A DNA stretch of 64,000 nucleotides from Erigeron canadensis. Its lineage: Eukaryota > Streptophyta > Magnoliopsida > Asterales > Asteraceae. A program made the translations under genes and the position numbers. The notes under the pieces are model-generated. The model was not told the origin of the DNA and searched no databases. It saw only the letters and a program-made list of their open reading frames with translations. Numbering within the stretch: the stretch's first letter is position 1; each line of letters starts with the position of its first letter. Positions 46,701-59,745 of this stretch are shown here, piece after piece. Location: positions 1,798,001 through 1,862,000 of the forward strand of contig NC_057764.1 of NCBI RefSeq assembly GCF_010389155.1, in the 5' to 3' direction.

Positions 46701-49700
46701 TGTAACCTCCCAATTATTCCCGAATACATATAAACATACAAACATTCATATTGGGGAAGTCAACTTATGAAAACTATGTTTTGTTGTCCTTCATGTGATA
46801 AAAGATGTTATCTTACCTCAATAGAGTGCACACCAACCAAGTAACTTGTTTACCGTGCTGTAAACATATTCTGATCAACCTATAAATAATCATATAAATA
46901 AAGAACTAACATCAAAGCTAGTAACACTTCAAAAAGATGCATCATTGTCATACGCTATCTTTAACTAGTCTCGTAATTTTAATGAACTAAGACTCCCATT
47001 ATATGAAATATTAGCTAACCTACTAATGGCTAGTAATATCAAAAACTTACTTCTCAATTGCATTGACATTACAATTAGTACTACGTACGAGTATTTATTT
47101 AGTATAATATGACATCTCTTTTATAATTAATTAATTTGCCATATGACAAATTAAAAATCGATTTATTTAAAACTCTTAGTGACATATACGACATACTTGG
47201 TTCTAGTTTAGCAAGTAACAAAACCGATTTGCTTCACCACTTATGCTAGACTTCATCTTGCTATTGAAATATATACAACTTACATGAATAAACTCAGTTT
47301 AAACAAGACTAGAACCTTTTCACTTGAGTGCATTAGTATGACGGCTTATTTTGACTAGAATATGTAGTTGCATTTAACTGTCTCAACCATGGACCCAATT
47401 TAAAAAAAACTACTACTTCATCTTCTTCGTTATGTGTAACACTAAAAGTAGTATAACTTTTAGTATAGCAGTTACTAATTTTCATACTAGAATACATACA
47501 TAACAGTGAATGATCTATCCCTAAATTATGTCTTGGTTTTTATATTAATCCTAGAAACTAAGCTAGCCATCTAGATTGTTGATCCTATTAATAAATGAAC
47601 AATTACGATAAGTTAAACTTAAAAGAGACATATAATCACCTTTCTCATGACACCAACCCTCCCTTATCAAACTATAAAAATACCGGCCTCCATGTGTATA
47701 CATATAACGTTTAGTTTTCAATGTATCGTTAAGACGTTTCGGTAGCTAATTAACTAGACACGTGATTAACTAGGCTCGAAAATATGTTTTTGATTCAACG
47801 TAATATTTTTATTAACTAGCCACGAAAAGACGAGGACTCGACTCCATATTCAATGGTGCGAATTTGACATATAAAATCTGCTAGAGATCTCAATGTATCG
47901 ACTAATATATAGGCAAACTTAAACGAGATTATACCTTATGAAGTAACCGAGAATCAGTCGCGATAACTACGATGATTGAACTGATTTTTGGGCGTCGAAT
48001 AAGCTAGGAGCTGTTCTTGGTCATTCACTTTTTTTTGACTTACGACCGTACGGTTCTTTTTTTGTGAATTATGTTTTCTTGTTCGTATGTCGTATTTTAT
48101 ACTCATTTCCCACGGTTAATATAGTTAAGTTAGCATGCTTGCTGAGTCATTTTCGTGTACTATTGTTGCGTTTATGGTATTTATTAGTGTTTCAGGTTAC
48201 TGACAGATATGTAAGCATAAATCTGGAGAAAATAACTTTCTGGAGCCAAAATGAGTGCTAACGGATGAATTCTCGAGCGTTTGGATGGAGAAATAAGCTG
48301 GTCAACAAAAGTCAAAACCCATTGCGCCGCAACAGATATGTCAGAATTTGAAGTTGCGCCGCAATAGGAAGTTGTTTCGCCGCAACACCTCAAGTCTTAA
48401 GCCAGCTCAAGTCAATAAAAGTCAAAGTCAAAGTCAACGCAAAAGTCAAAACTCATTGCGCCGCAACACTTCATTGCACCGCAACAAGGCTCGAATCTGC
48501 AGAATTTTGGAAACATATATAAAGCGTGTTTCATCATTCCAAAACCCTATCTTCTATTTTCTGCATGACTGAAAGCACGTTTTTGAAGGGTTTTTCATTT
48601 GAAATCATTCTTTGAAGATTGCTAGCGTGATCGGAGATTTGTTTAGCCATTAGTTATCATTATCAAACGATTTTCAACATTCGGTACAATATGTTTTCAT
48701 ATATTATTGTTTGTTTTTATTCGTATTATAATATGAGTGGCTAATCGCCTTTTCATCTATCTTGATGGAGTAAAACAAGATGTAAGGATTGCACAATATT
48801 TTATAATTCAAGTGATTTGATTTAACGTTGTGTCGTGATCTTAATCTGTTAATTCTTTGTTATTTAATTATTGGTTGCGGATAATTTGTATTCAAGCTTA
48901 GTGGCAACTAGGGTTGGGTAAAAGTTATTTTGATTGCTTGGTTAGAAGCAGTTGGTTCTATGACGGGTACGGTAGAAGGTAACTAATAGTTAATAAGAAT
49001 TAACGGGTTGATGATTGGGTACAATCAGTAGATACAATTGTTATCTGAAATGACCAAAACCATTGTTGAACTAGAGAAGTTATAAAAATGCGTCTCAGGG
49101 TACCGGTCTTAATAATGAAACTAGTTTATACAAGAGAGTCAAATAAGTTGTAAACTTGACGGGTACGGGGTTGAAGATTAATCTGAGTCTCGGTTATTCA
49201 ATCACTAATTGAATTTGAACTTCATCAAATGTGCAATCTTAACGTGTTGTCGAGCGAAATCAAGATGGATGACCTTTAAATTCTTGTTTTAAACAACAAA
49301 CTCTTCTTTTGATTAATCATGAAGGATTACTGACTTTTTCTGACTAACTGCTTGCAACGTGGCAATTCGGCCACAAAACCCCCCATTTTACTTGAATCAC
49401 TTACCTGTTACAATTACTTATAATAGTCCTTGTGAACGATCTCGGCTTACCAGCTTTTAACTATACTGCATGCGATCAGGTATACTGCCTGTGAGTGTGT
49501 AGTAGTCAATCTTTTGGTAATTCGTGTTTACAAATTTTATTACTAGATTTCACACATCACTTGTCACAACTTACATAAGGAAAAAACATATAAAAGGCTG
49601 CCATCGATCATATAGTCGGTTATGACTTTACCAATTAATTTCATCTCATCCATGTTTTATCACATGTTTTATCACTATACAGCTTAGCTCCTTCGTCTTT

Positions 49701-49900
49701 TACCCTTCTATTACTTTTAACGTTAACTTTTACTAATGAAAACACATACTAACAAGCACATGGCAACATATTTATTTGTCTAAAAAGCAATTAATTAATC
49801 AACCAAACTGGTTAGTCACATTAACCCATATATAAAGACTTAACAGAACAAATCAAAGTTGACTGACAGCTAGGTCAACATAAACGATAAAAAAATTTAG
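46701..49900 (+). mobile_element. Degenerate LTR-retrotransposon region
   Basis: tgtaacctccc at 46701 looks like an LTR start and tgttaca at 49903-49909 like an end, but the flanks (ccctt, ctaaa) do not match. Between them are gccgcaac-rich repeats at 48325-48490, a TATA-like atataaagcg at ~48517 followed by aaaccctatc, and a 'gtgaacgatctcggcttacc' block near 49430 typical of LTR U5 regions. No gag or pol frame is seen. Treat boundaries as unknown. Confidence 0.35.
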
Positions 49901-50404
49901 TATGTTACACTAAAGATTCGATTGCTTATAGAGTATACAATACGAACAACGGAAATCAATGAAAGTATAAATGTATAGTTTGATGAACTTTCAGGATTGA
50001 TACTTGCACAACATGGCTTAACTCCCGAATCTCAATGCTCACCTACTTTCGCGTTAACACCAAAGACAATTCCAATAGCTAAATTTCCTTCACCTACAAC
50101 TCCTAAACTTGATATTATTTTTTAATCTTTCTACAACACCAAGCTAAAACCAAATCTGCCAACTCAAGAGCCAAGAGGAACCCTAAATTCAGAATAAACT
50201 TATTGTTTCCCCCTAAAACTCTTAAAGGAAAACTAATTTCCAAAACTCTTCAATTGGAGAAGAATCTCCCTCACACTCCTCTCAGAATAATTATTCCTCA
50301 TCAGAAAACCTTACAAGTCGCAACTCAGTCGATAGCTTCGACTCTCTATCATCACCAACGGTAAAACACACTTACATCCACACAAGGCACCATCATCACT
50401 TGCG

Positions 50405-50995
50405 CACACCTACCCCATATTGCTCAAGTGGTTCAAAACACAAATCCTGACATAAATCCGGAGGTGTAATTTGATGTTGAAGATTAATTTCATGAACCAT
50501 CTTTTTGAACGGGTTGAACAATACAACCATCCACCTTTGTTGAACCAACATTGTCAAATGCCCCGGCTGAACCAAACCGACACTCTGGAAAATGGGTACG
50601 ATCCATGTTACTTCATCTTGCAAGTCAAATAATTGGTGATCCCGAAGCACCAATGCAAACAGGAGTTGTTTCAACAATTGAGTGTCTATTTGTCTCATAC
50701 CTTAGCATGGTTGAACCACCCTCTCTTTTTGCAGCTCTACAAGATCCATACTGGGTTCAAGCTATGCATAAAAAATCAATCAGTTTGAACATCTGTAGAC
50801 TGGTTCCAAATCCCTATAAAAACAAGGAAGTAATTCACAATACACACAAAATGGATCTTCAAGAACAAGAAAGATAAGAATATTATCATTGTCCGAAACA
50901 AAGCTTGTTTGGTAGCCAAAGGATACTCTCAACATGAAGGGATAGACTATGATGAAACTTTCCATGCAATAACTAGTATAAACAAAAGATCAAAT
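50405..50995 (+). pseudogene. Copia pol fragment in the left arm
   Basis: The plus strand reads the start of the RT domain: MVEPPSLFAALQDPYWVQAM, a WRLVPNPYKNK-like stretch, then KWIFKNKKDK, KGYSQHEGIDYDETFHAI in shifted frames. It ends where RT would continue to the YVDD core, which is absent. Confidence 0.75.
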
Positions 50996-51382
50996 ATAGA
51001 CAGATGTCATAAAGAATCATAAACTAAGGAATGGTCTATATGGCGAAACCATGGCCTATCTGTTCCAAGAAGCTTCTTGATCGTGTCATCTAGTTCTGCA
51101 GCCTTTATCTCTAAAGAGTGCAGTTACAAAGGCTTTTTGTCAATGTAAATTGGTTTTGTCTACCCTCAGCATTTCGTTTGGTATTGTCAGCATGTTCCCT
51201 CACATTTGTAACTGCACTATTTATATATAAAGTCTATAGAAATAGATGACACGATCAAGAAGCTTCTTGGAAAAGATAGCCCTCAGTTGCACCATATAGA
51301 CCATTACATGGTTTATGATTCCTTGTGACATCAGTCTATTTTTGATCTTTTGTGTAACTAGTTATTGTATGGAAAGTTTCAT

Positions 51383-51915
51383 CATAGTCTATTACTCTTG
51401 TTGAGAGTATTTATTGGCTACCGAACGAGCTTTGGTACGAACAACGATACCATACTTATCCTTTATGATCTTGAATATCCATTTTGTGTGAATTGGTTCC
51501 TTGTTTTTATACAGATTTGAAACCAATCTCCAGAACTTCAAATGTTTAAATCGATTGATTTCTTTTTGCATAACTTTAAACCAGTGTGGATCTTGAGGAG
51601 CTACAGAAACAGATATTAGTTCAACCATGTTAAGGAAAGAGACAAACAGACGCTCGTTGGGAGTAGCTCTTGTTTTCTTTGATCTTTCAGGATCACAGAA
51701 TTGACTTGGAGGATGAGGTAACATGGATCGTGCCCATTTTCCAGAGTAAGGGACTGGATCAACCAAGGCAGCAAAGGTGGATCGTTGTAATTGTTGAACC
51801 AGTTCAAAAGATGGTTCAGAATTTTCATCTTCAGCCTCAAAATACACCTCTGGGTATATGTCAGGATTTGTGTTTTGAACCAATTAAGAAATATGGGGTT
51901 GGTTCGCGGAAGTGA
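51383..51915 (-). pseudogene. Copia pol fragment in the right arm
   Basis: A 163-codon ORF (51392-51883) covers the linker and RT start: LNMVELISVSVAPQDPHWFK, MQKEINRFKHLKFWRLVSN, TKWIFKIIKDKYGIVVRTKA, NKYSQQE then stop. It is better preserved than the left arm. RT core, RNase H and integrase are absent. Confidence 0.78.
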
Positions 51916-52344
51916 TAATTGGTGCCTTGTGTAGATGTAACAGTATTTTTGGTTGGTAATGATAAAAAGTCGGAGCTGCAGTTGGAACATGGAATTATAA
52001 TGTTTTATGAGGGGAAATTTGTATTCCAAGAAGAGTGTGAGGGAGATTATTCTCCAATTGAAGAGTTTTGGGAATCAATTGTCGTTTCAGTGGTTAAGGG
52101 AGAAACTAGAATTTCACTAAGAATTTGGGATTCCTCTTGGGTTGGTAGAGTCAGTTTTGCTTGGTGTTGTAATAAGATTCAAAGAGCATATCAAGTTCCT
52201 TAAAGTTTGGGGGTAAACCATGTTTTTCAAGTATCATTCCTGAAAGTTCATCAAACCATACATTCATACTTTCATTGATTTTCTTTGTTTGCCGATTGTA
52301 TACTATATAAGCAACCGAATCTTTAGAGTAACTGACAACGTAGC

Positions 52345-52781
52345 CTTCATCTCCCTTTTGATCAATTTTTCCTAGATCATCTTGGTCATCGAGAAAGGAG
52401 TTATGTAACGCACCTTGAGCTTGGAAGGTTAAATTTGGTTAATTTGGCTGGCTGTGAAAGGCAGAGAAGCTCTGGAGGAGGGAGACTTTAAAGGAGGCAT
52501 CCTATGTAAATAAATCACTATCAACTTTGGGGCTGGTATTAAAGTCTCTAATGGATGCCGCTCATGGGAAGCATAGATATGTCCCTAACAGAGTCTCGAA
52601 ACTTACATTTTTTCTTCGGGATTCTCTAGGTGGGAACTCAAAAATGACTATTATAGCGAACGTCAGCCCCTCAATGTGGGCTGCGAATGAGACATTAAGT
52701 ACTCTAAGATTTGCTCAGCGTGCAAACCTTAGTCATGAAAACCATTTTTTAGAAAATGGCTCGTTAGAAAGCACATACTAG
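52345..52781 (+). pseudogene. Kinesin motor-domain fragment, copy 2
   Basis: In shifting frames: LGRLNLVNLAGCERQREALE (switch II, 52420 on), then NKSLSTLGLVLKSLMDAAHG, KHRYVPNRVSKLTFFLRDSL, GGNSKMTIIANVSPS, NETLSTLRFAQRAN. This is the C-terminal third of a kinesin motor, closest in wording to plant kinesin-12-type proteins. The order is right and introns are not evident. A frameshift near 52495 and a stop after CK disable it. The first ~170 bases recur at 44470-44640. Confidence 0.85.
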
Positions 52782-53457
52782 AACATGATCGATTTACAAG
52801 CCGATATGAAAAAGATGACTAAAGGCCTCGAGGATTTGCAATTACTTAATGATCCTCTTAGAACCAAGTTTGTCTACTTCACGGGGATGTGGAGAATGAA
52901 GCAACTAAAGTAATTACTCTTGATACGGGGTTGGACCGATGAAATCACGATCAATTCGACTACAAAAGTGCGGAATCCAATTGTAATCGACTTTGAGGTT
53001 TATGTATATTAATGCACATATAAACACGAATTTATGAAGAACAAGAGATAAAAATAGATGTAAAACTCATATATTATCATTAATAATAAGATTACAAGCA
53101 CCACACAAGTATATATCTTGTTGGGAAGGGGTATTGTTTCAGACAGAAATCACCTAATATAATTTTATAAAAGGATTCAAAATAACTTTGTGACCAAAGA
53201 TTTGTAAGTGAGGTCAGGTGTTTAAGATCTTCGAACAAAAGAAAGTTTTTGTTAAAGATAATAATGCAAAATAAGAGTTCTGGTAAAAAAGAGTTTTAAG
53301 AAAGTCTTTGAGACGGAAATATAGTAATAAAGCAAGAAAGTAGTTGAAGATAAAGACAAAATACTAAAGATCAATGTTATGATCTTGATTATAAAAGCAA
53401 AGAAAACAACAACACTGGAATTTTGTTGATGGGGAAAAACCCTTGGTTTAATTAAGA
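52782..53457. other. Flank of the kinesin fragment, nothing recognised
   Basis: The first ~130 bases may continue the kinesin stalk (QADMKKMTKGLEDLQLLNDP in one frame). Beyond that it is AT-rich with no feature. Confidence 0.35.
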
Positions 53458-53473
53458 AATCTTAGGTAAAACC

Positions 53474-53758
53474 AACAAGGAGTTAGCCTAGTGGTAAGGC
53501 AATCACTTGATGACCTTAAGGTCTCAGGTTCGATCCCCGCTTGGCACAAAAGTTAATTCATTTAAGGTACCCGTTACCAATGAAGCCTAGACCCACATGT
53601 AAAGTTTAAATATGCGGGTTCGATTCTTCGGGGTGCCCAGATCATGTGGGGATTAGGATGGAGGTATTGTAGTGGCATCATATGACTCATACAGGGTGAG
53701 TCGATTGGTATCCAATTGTGGTACTGTGGCTAAGGTTCCCTCCATTACCCTTTTTTTT
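53474..53758 (+). mobile_element. tRNA-derived SINE with TSD
   Basis: A-box ttagcctagtggtaaggc, B-box ggttcgatcccc about 35 bases later, 285 bp total, ending in a T-run. Target duplication aatcttagg(t/c)aaaa at 53458-53470 and 53759-53771. A second B-box-like gggttcgattcttcgggg at ~53617 suggests a composite SINE. Confidence 0.82.
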
Positions 53759-53774
53759 AATCTTAGGCAAAAAA

Positions 53775-54578
53775 CCCGGGAGGATTCAATTGATCCTACC
53801 TGCGTTCTTTTATTATTATTGGTTTAAGATTGCAATACAATGAATGAAAGAAAAAATGAATGATTAACAAGTAAATAGTGAAGTAGTTGTGTGTTGATTG
53901 ATTAATCTCTTGAATCGTGTGTTAGTTCTAATTGATGAATTTGGTTTTGAATCTTGGTGTGAACGAATTCTGAGTGTTTTCAAATGAAAAGTAGAGAGAA
54001 GAGGTGTTTTGTGTGTGATTTTTCAGTGGAAGAACGGATTGATAAGTCTATTGATCACTTTCCCCTTTTATAGGGAAAAAGTACAACTAACTTTCCTAAA
54101 AAATCCGAGATCCTGGCAGATTCTTCTCTTAACTTGAAGACTTGACTCTTGAACGTTAAAGGACCATTACAACACGTTTTCCAGTAACTAACTCCAACAT
54201 TAGGGGCAAGGAAACACTTTTGCACATTCCTATATTGCTTAGTCAAGATAAATAACGGTTAGTAATCTCAGAGCTCAAGATCCTGGATATATTTCGGATC
54301 TTGGCCCATATCTTAAGATTCTCACCAAATGTTAACTATTTGAACATATATTAGGATCTTAAGTGTAATATCCAATAAAATTAAAATACTATAAATTAGA
54401 TAATATGTAAGACATATATTAATGGGACATCATAAAATTAAAATACTATAAAGAGGGTATAATCTATCCTAAGTTATGTATAATTAAGTTTATCCTAAGC
54501 ATAAAGTAACTACTGTGGTTATATACGTAATAATATCTTACTTTTAAGTAATAATAATTATAAAATAAATAATAATAG
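53775..54578. other. Intergenic, nothing recognised
   Basis: No gene. A short repeat 'aaattaaaatactataaa' occurs at ~54377 and ~54435. Confidence 0.4.
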
Positions 54579-55102
54579 TATTATGAAAATATATTGTGGT
54601 GGATATTCACATTCCATATTAGAATCATTATATCTAGAATATTCTATTCAAGCCTATAAATACAAGACTATGTTATAACCCTTGAGCTCTTATTAGTACA
54701 ATTACTTCTTCTCATCTCTCAATTCTTCTCTCTATCTTATAACACGTTATCAGCACAATAGCCTCTAAACCCTAATAAAAGAAAACAAAAATTATTCGGT
54801 CGACGGACGTCTCTTGGAATAGGAGACTACTTGAATTTGTAAAAACAACAACAAAATATTAAATGGACTCAAGATTTTTTTTGTTGGGCTACTAAGATGA
54901 CGCAGAAGTAAAACAAACGTGAATGTACCAAATCATATTCATAATTACCAATAGAGGTAAATCGGCTACTTGTTTAAATTTAATATATATTACTTGAATA
55001 TATATATATATATATATATTTGTTAATACAATATTACATCTTTATTAATATTTGTTATGGTCATTGAATGAAACAAATTTTTTCTCTTGAATTATAATAG
55101 TC

Positions 55103-55335
55103 CGAATTCGCTACTAACAGTACTTGAACTTGATTACGAATTTGTTTATCTCGACAAGTAGTTGGATTTGGATGACTCTCATTCCTAAAAAGAAAATACA
55201 TGTTTTGTTCATGAGTATATTATTTGTATTATACATATGTACATTTGAATGACTTATTTGAATTTACTGCTAACGGTAGCTAAACTTGATTACGATCATC
55301 TTTAACTCGACAAATGGTTTGATTTGGGTAAGTAT
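55103..55335. repeat. Imperfect ~162-bp duplication in the leader
   Basis: cttgattacgaatttgttta near 55131 and cttgattacgatcatcttta near 55286 lie in similar context (cgacaa...gtttgatttgg). They are two tandem leader units. Confidence 0.6.
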
Positions 55336-55559
55336 TATTTGAAGTATAAATTAATTGATGATAAGAAAAGAATTTGTCGGTTTCATTTTTTTTATTATAT
55401 ATTACGTGGGTACAAAAACTTTCGTTCACCGGTATATCTTTCGGTGTGATTCGCCATGTAATAAATATGGTATTCAAACATTAGTTTTTGAATATTATTA
55501 CTCTCCAGGTTTAGTATTGAATATTATTAATAAATGATCGAGAAGAAAATGGTTGTTGA

Positions 55560-55771
55560 AAATAGAAGAATGACTCAAGACAAAGGAAATGGCTGACACA
55601 TTCTAGTGATGCTACGCCCTCACTAATTTTAGATGGGTAAAATACTCGCTATCACTAAAGTTCCAACTAATTTAACACCATTACTCAAATTTAAATAATA
55701 GGAAATCATTTTAAAGATAAAACTATAACAAAATTACTAAATTAATATTTTAAAATATTTGGGGTGTTACA
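55560..55771 (+). mobile_element. LTR 3'-end fragment inside the copia element
   Basis: 'atactcgctatcactaaagttccaac...ggggtgttaca' matches the end of the 24.4, 31.9 and 46.2-kb units. The 5' part is not found, so it is truncated or decayed. Confidence 0.5.
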
Positions 55772-56539
55772 AAAGGTCAAAGAGATCCAATATTAACAAA
55801 GTTTACCCATTAAGTTTTTATCGGTGTTGGGCCGCAAATGGGATTTTGATGTATCTTATTAGGTACTCATAAAGTACTAATCAATCTAAGGCTTCAAATC
55901 TACACGCCAGTATTGAAAAAAACTCACGACATATTTCGGTACATAATATCAAAAGAGTTCAACGTCAAAGATGGTTGAAAATATTTTCACATATGGCGAC
56001 ACTACAAATTTCATGAACATCAAGCACATCATCAAACTATGAAGACGGTGATGATTAAAGATCAATAATGAAGACGTCCAAGAAAAGTGTGTTCACAAGA
56101 CTAGCTCAATGGTACCATTTGAAGATAATGTGGTGTATATAGATCAAACTCAAACAATGATAGAGTCAATCTCAACATATGATCAACAAGACAGTGACAC
56201 AATCAATCTTCATCAAACATGATCGAGCAATAATTTGGCAGATTATTGAGTTATTTGTATACGAGATCGACATTTGATATTTTGAAGACGGGTATTCAAA
56301 TGAGAGAGAGTATTATACGCACTGCACTATTTTTCCTTTCACCGAGTTTTTATCCCACTGGGTTTTTCTTGGTAAGGTTTTTAATGAGGCAGCAAACACC
56401 ATATTTACGTATAATAAAGTGTGAATATCTATGGGGGGTATTATAAAAATATATTGTGGTGGATATTCACATTCCATATTAGAATCAGTGTATCTGAATG
56501 TTCTATTCAAGCCTATAAATACAAGGCTATGTAATAGCA

Positions 56540-57846
56540 ACTAAGTTAGAATACATGTGGTGTTGTTAGTCGGTTATGGAATACTCAAAGCAATACATTA
56601 ATATCTATTTAAAATAATCAATAGGAGCTTAAAAGTTTTGTGTAATGACAATCAAGATCATGCCTTTCATATTATATATACTTACGGTTGTTATGAGGGA
56701 AATGCATAAATAAAAAGGCTAGGCAAGTCATACACCCATCCATGTAAATAACACTACAACTTCTGAATTTTGCTTTTCATACAAACTAATAAGATCATAC
56801 GTGCAATATGGCAAGGGTTGTGAAGGAAATGACGACAAGATCACATAGAGTTGGTGAAATTGCAAAGAATCTATGTATCCTCATAGTGTGAGATTCCAAG
56901 CATCATTTTGTTGGTAAGTGTTTTTATAAATTTTATTCTATAGTTAAGCTTCTTGATATTTTAAAACACATGATTAGCGTTTATGATTTTCAATAAACAG
57001 ATTATTTACTTTTTGTAGTTGATAAAGTATTTTATGTTCACTTTGTATAGGAGATCTATGTTAAAATTATAAATAATATGGAAATAGATACTAGCCTATA
57101 AATGTTCAACTTGACTCTCATGTAAAGCTATTGCAATTTAATACTATATCTGTATTTTTTTTTTTTAGATGTTGACTCAAATTCGTTACCTTGTTTTATT
57201 AATTAATTAATATTTGTTAAAGATATTTGTAAGGCTTGAGTTACATTTTTACTGGTAAAATTTATTAGTGATTTTGTAATAGAGTTTTGTTATACAAATG
57301 GTCACTCATGGTTTATTATTTGAAAAATAAAATATATATAAAGATAATTATCAAGTTTAACAAAAACTAAATTACATAAACAATTATAGATAACTTATAA
57401 CTAAAGTTTGTTCATGGTTGCTGTTTTGCAAACAAGCAGATAGAAATGTTATTGGTAAAATACTTATTTATTTTTTTGATTATGTAAGGAACTAATATAT
57501 ATATATATATTTTTTAGATACGTAATAATCAATATTATAATTTTAGAATGGTTATAAAAATTAAAAGGATGTATCACGTAATCTAATTTGTAGTCTAACT
57601 GCGAATTGATATTCTTAAATTTGATAGTATACGTCCCCAATGACTACAAAAATTAGTATATTGATAATATTGAAAATAAAAGTATAAATTAAAAACTCAC
57701 TAAATATAAAGGATATTACATATTCCTTATTTAAACAGCCCTTGTGCTCATACTTGTGTATTTGTCATATTTGTTAGATTTGGATAAGTGTTCACATTCC
57801 TTCGATGATTCTTTCATTTTGGCAAATTGTTGTAAGCGGCGATAAG
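56540..57846. other. Intergenic, nothing recognised
   Basis: AT-rich without ORFs over 60 codons. Confidence 0.45.
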
Positions 57847-57995
57847 GTACGGATATTCTAATTACTGCTAGGATCTTTTCGGTACAATTCCTCCTCTTAA
57901 AATTTTGTTTGTTATATATTATATTAGTACGGATATTCTAGTTGCTACTAGGATCTTTTCGGTACAATTTTTTCTCTCAAAACTTTCTTTGATTA
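57847..57995. repeat. 80-bp tandem duplication
   Basis: gtacggatattcta(a/g)tt then ctaggatcttttcggtacaa starts at 57847 and 57927. Confidence 0.88.
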
Positions 57996-58439
57996 AATGT
58001 GTAATTTTTATGAAAATCAAGTGTTATTTGAAAAGTTATTTTATTCTGTATACTTGTGTCAAAACCGTCTCTTGAAACCTGATTCGAAAACTGTCCTGAA
58101 AAAGGTGGGTTTGGTGTGTTACATTTGATGAGATGATATGTACAACTTTGTCCCAAATTGTACACTAATGTCCCTCGAATATTCGTTGGCCCGAAAGATA
58201 ATACAGTTGCATATTATGAATCATATTCATTGGCCACGAAGTTAATACTATCGCACATTATGAATCATATTTTGGCCCGAAAATTTATAAGTGACTCCAT
58301 TGAAATTTGTAAGAATTGGGTGGACGGAGATGTGATTTTGAGTTAATATTTTAAATGTCTTTAATTGCTTTATTAGTCCGAAAATCTATTTTTGTCTTTT
58401 TAAAACATATTCGATATATATGAGTATATAAGTTGGTCA

Positions 58440-59146
58440 AAATGGTTTCTTAAGATGTGCATATAAGAGTAACCTATCCATGGAGGTCCCATGGGCGCGT
58501 TATTGTGACACCGTGGCACCGACCGTAGCGGTGTATTTGATTTGATCTACGGTGTCTCCTTTTGATAACCCGGTAGTGGTTCGAGCTTATTATATTATAT
58601 TTTGATAGGAGACGTATGGATCGGTCCTAGGCAGTTTGTAGTTTGATGGTTGGTGTTTCGTAGTGTCATACGAAGCGTTCGACTCTTTGATAGGAAATTT
58701 TGTTTAACTCTTATGTGCATTATTTTATGAGACTTGGTTTTTAAGTACTTTGGTCTGTTGATTATAAGGCATTTGTGAAACTATACGTATGCATGCTTTG
58801 ATTTGAAATAAGTTTGTTAAGGTAATAAGTTTGTTTTTAAATATACGTCTCCGCTTTGTATATTATATTCTGCTTTTATCATATCCGTCACTGAGCTTTT
58901 GCTTAGCCGTATTCCCTTTTCTTTCTTATACAGCAGGTGATCAAGCGGGCTTTGGGGACAAGAGAAGAGAGTAGATAGAAGTGGACTTAGCACCCTCTTG
59001 CTTTAGAGTTTTATTTCAAGCTTTAGAAGTATTTATTTTGATTTGTAAGGTTGACTTTGGTTTGGATTTGAATAAGTTTAACGCCTTTTTGGCCTTTTAG
59101 TTCTTTGATATCATTTTGTATTGATTAGAAAATTAGGGGCGTTACA
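58440..59146 (+). mobile_element. Gypsy (chromovirus-like) LTR 3' part
   Basis: Contains cactgagcttttgcttagcc, then cccttttctttcttatacagcaggtgatc, the region usual near the end of chromovirus LTRs, and ends GGGGCGTTACA at 59146. The start and TSD are not found. Confidence 0.5.
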
Positions 59147-59554
59147 TTAAGCATGTTTTAAGATATTTCTCATTTTTCATATTTATGATCCTCAAGTACA
59201 AAGTTTAGCCATGACCAGTAGTTAAGATCTTGATACCCTAAGATCTTGAATGTGAAAATCTCAGCCCAAATAGGTATAGATCTCTACCCCGTCCAAGTGA
59301 ATAGCTTATGTCTAGACTCAAACCATTAACTCGAAATTGTAACCTAATTCTTGTATTTATAGGCTGATTCACGGGCTGGGCTTCAATCTCGTTCGTGGGC
59401 TAAAAGCTCTTCGCACGAATTTGTCACTCGTGATGACGTCATCACGAGGTAATGATGATGTCATCACGACTTGCTGACGTCATCTCTTCATCACACAACA
59501 ACCCTCAGAATTGCATAAGCACGGAACATGCATCTACAATTACTATATTATAGG
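59147..59554. other. Intergenic, nothing recognised
   Basis: Contains a short self-repeat 'tgacgtcatcacgaggta/tgatgtcatcacgac' near 59430. No gene. Confidence 0.4.
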
Positions 59555-59745
59555 AAGAATTAGCATTTTTACGTGTGGAATATCACAAACGACTATGTGC
59601 CATGACACAGAAAATGAGGGTTCAATCCTCATTAACCACGTTTCTGAATGGGGCCTTTGGGGTTATAACTTTAGTGCCTACGTGTTAGATATAGTAAAGT
59701 CCGGTTAAGACGATCGATTGACGTATTCTATTCGACTGTACCAAT
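59555..59745 (+). mobile_element. tRNA-derived SINE, diverged copy
   Basis: B-box-like gggttcaatcctc at ~59618 and gatatagtaaagtccggtta at ~59688 match the SINE at 38775 in the same order. No TSD. Confidence 0.5.

Larger units (their letters stand above)
49905..52335. repeat. Giant inverted repeat of copia sequence
   Basis: The left arm is 49905 to ~51145 and the right arm ~51190-52335 read on the minus strand. They match from ctaaagattcg(a/g)ttgctta at the outer ends to gtgcagttacaaa near the centre, roughly 80-85% by eye with small indels. The gap is only ~45 bases. Transcription through it would give a ~1.2-kb hairpin RNA. Confidence 0.85.
54579..56536 (+). mobile_element. Deletion-derivative copia element
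   Basis: The left LTR starts tattatgaaaatatattgtgg and is 166 bp, with TATA-like cctataaatacaag. The right LTR starts at 56439 after a purine tract atgggggg (56431-56438) and is recognisable for ~98 bp. After the left LTR comes cgttatcagcac, a copia-type primer-site region. The 3' interior keeps RSTFDILKTGIQMRE (pol C-terminus) and cccactgggtttttcttggt sequence common before copia 3' LTRs. Nearly all gag-pol is missing. Confidence 0.72.

Noticed and set aside
46701..49909. A complete 3.2-kb LTR unit
   Set aside because: TGTAAC and GTTACA ends exist but the flanks do not match and the right end overlaps the inverted repeat, so boundaries are not supported.
53480..53560. Functional tRNA gene
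   Set aside because: A- and B-boxes are present but there is no cloverleaf acceptor stem; TSD and T-run show a SINE.
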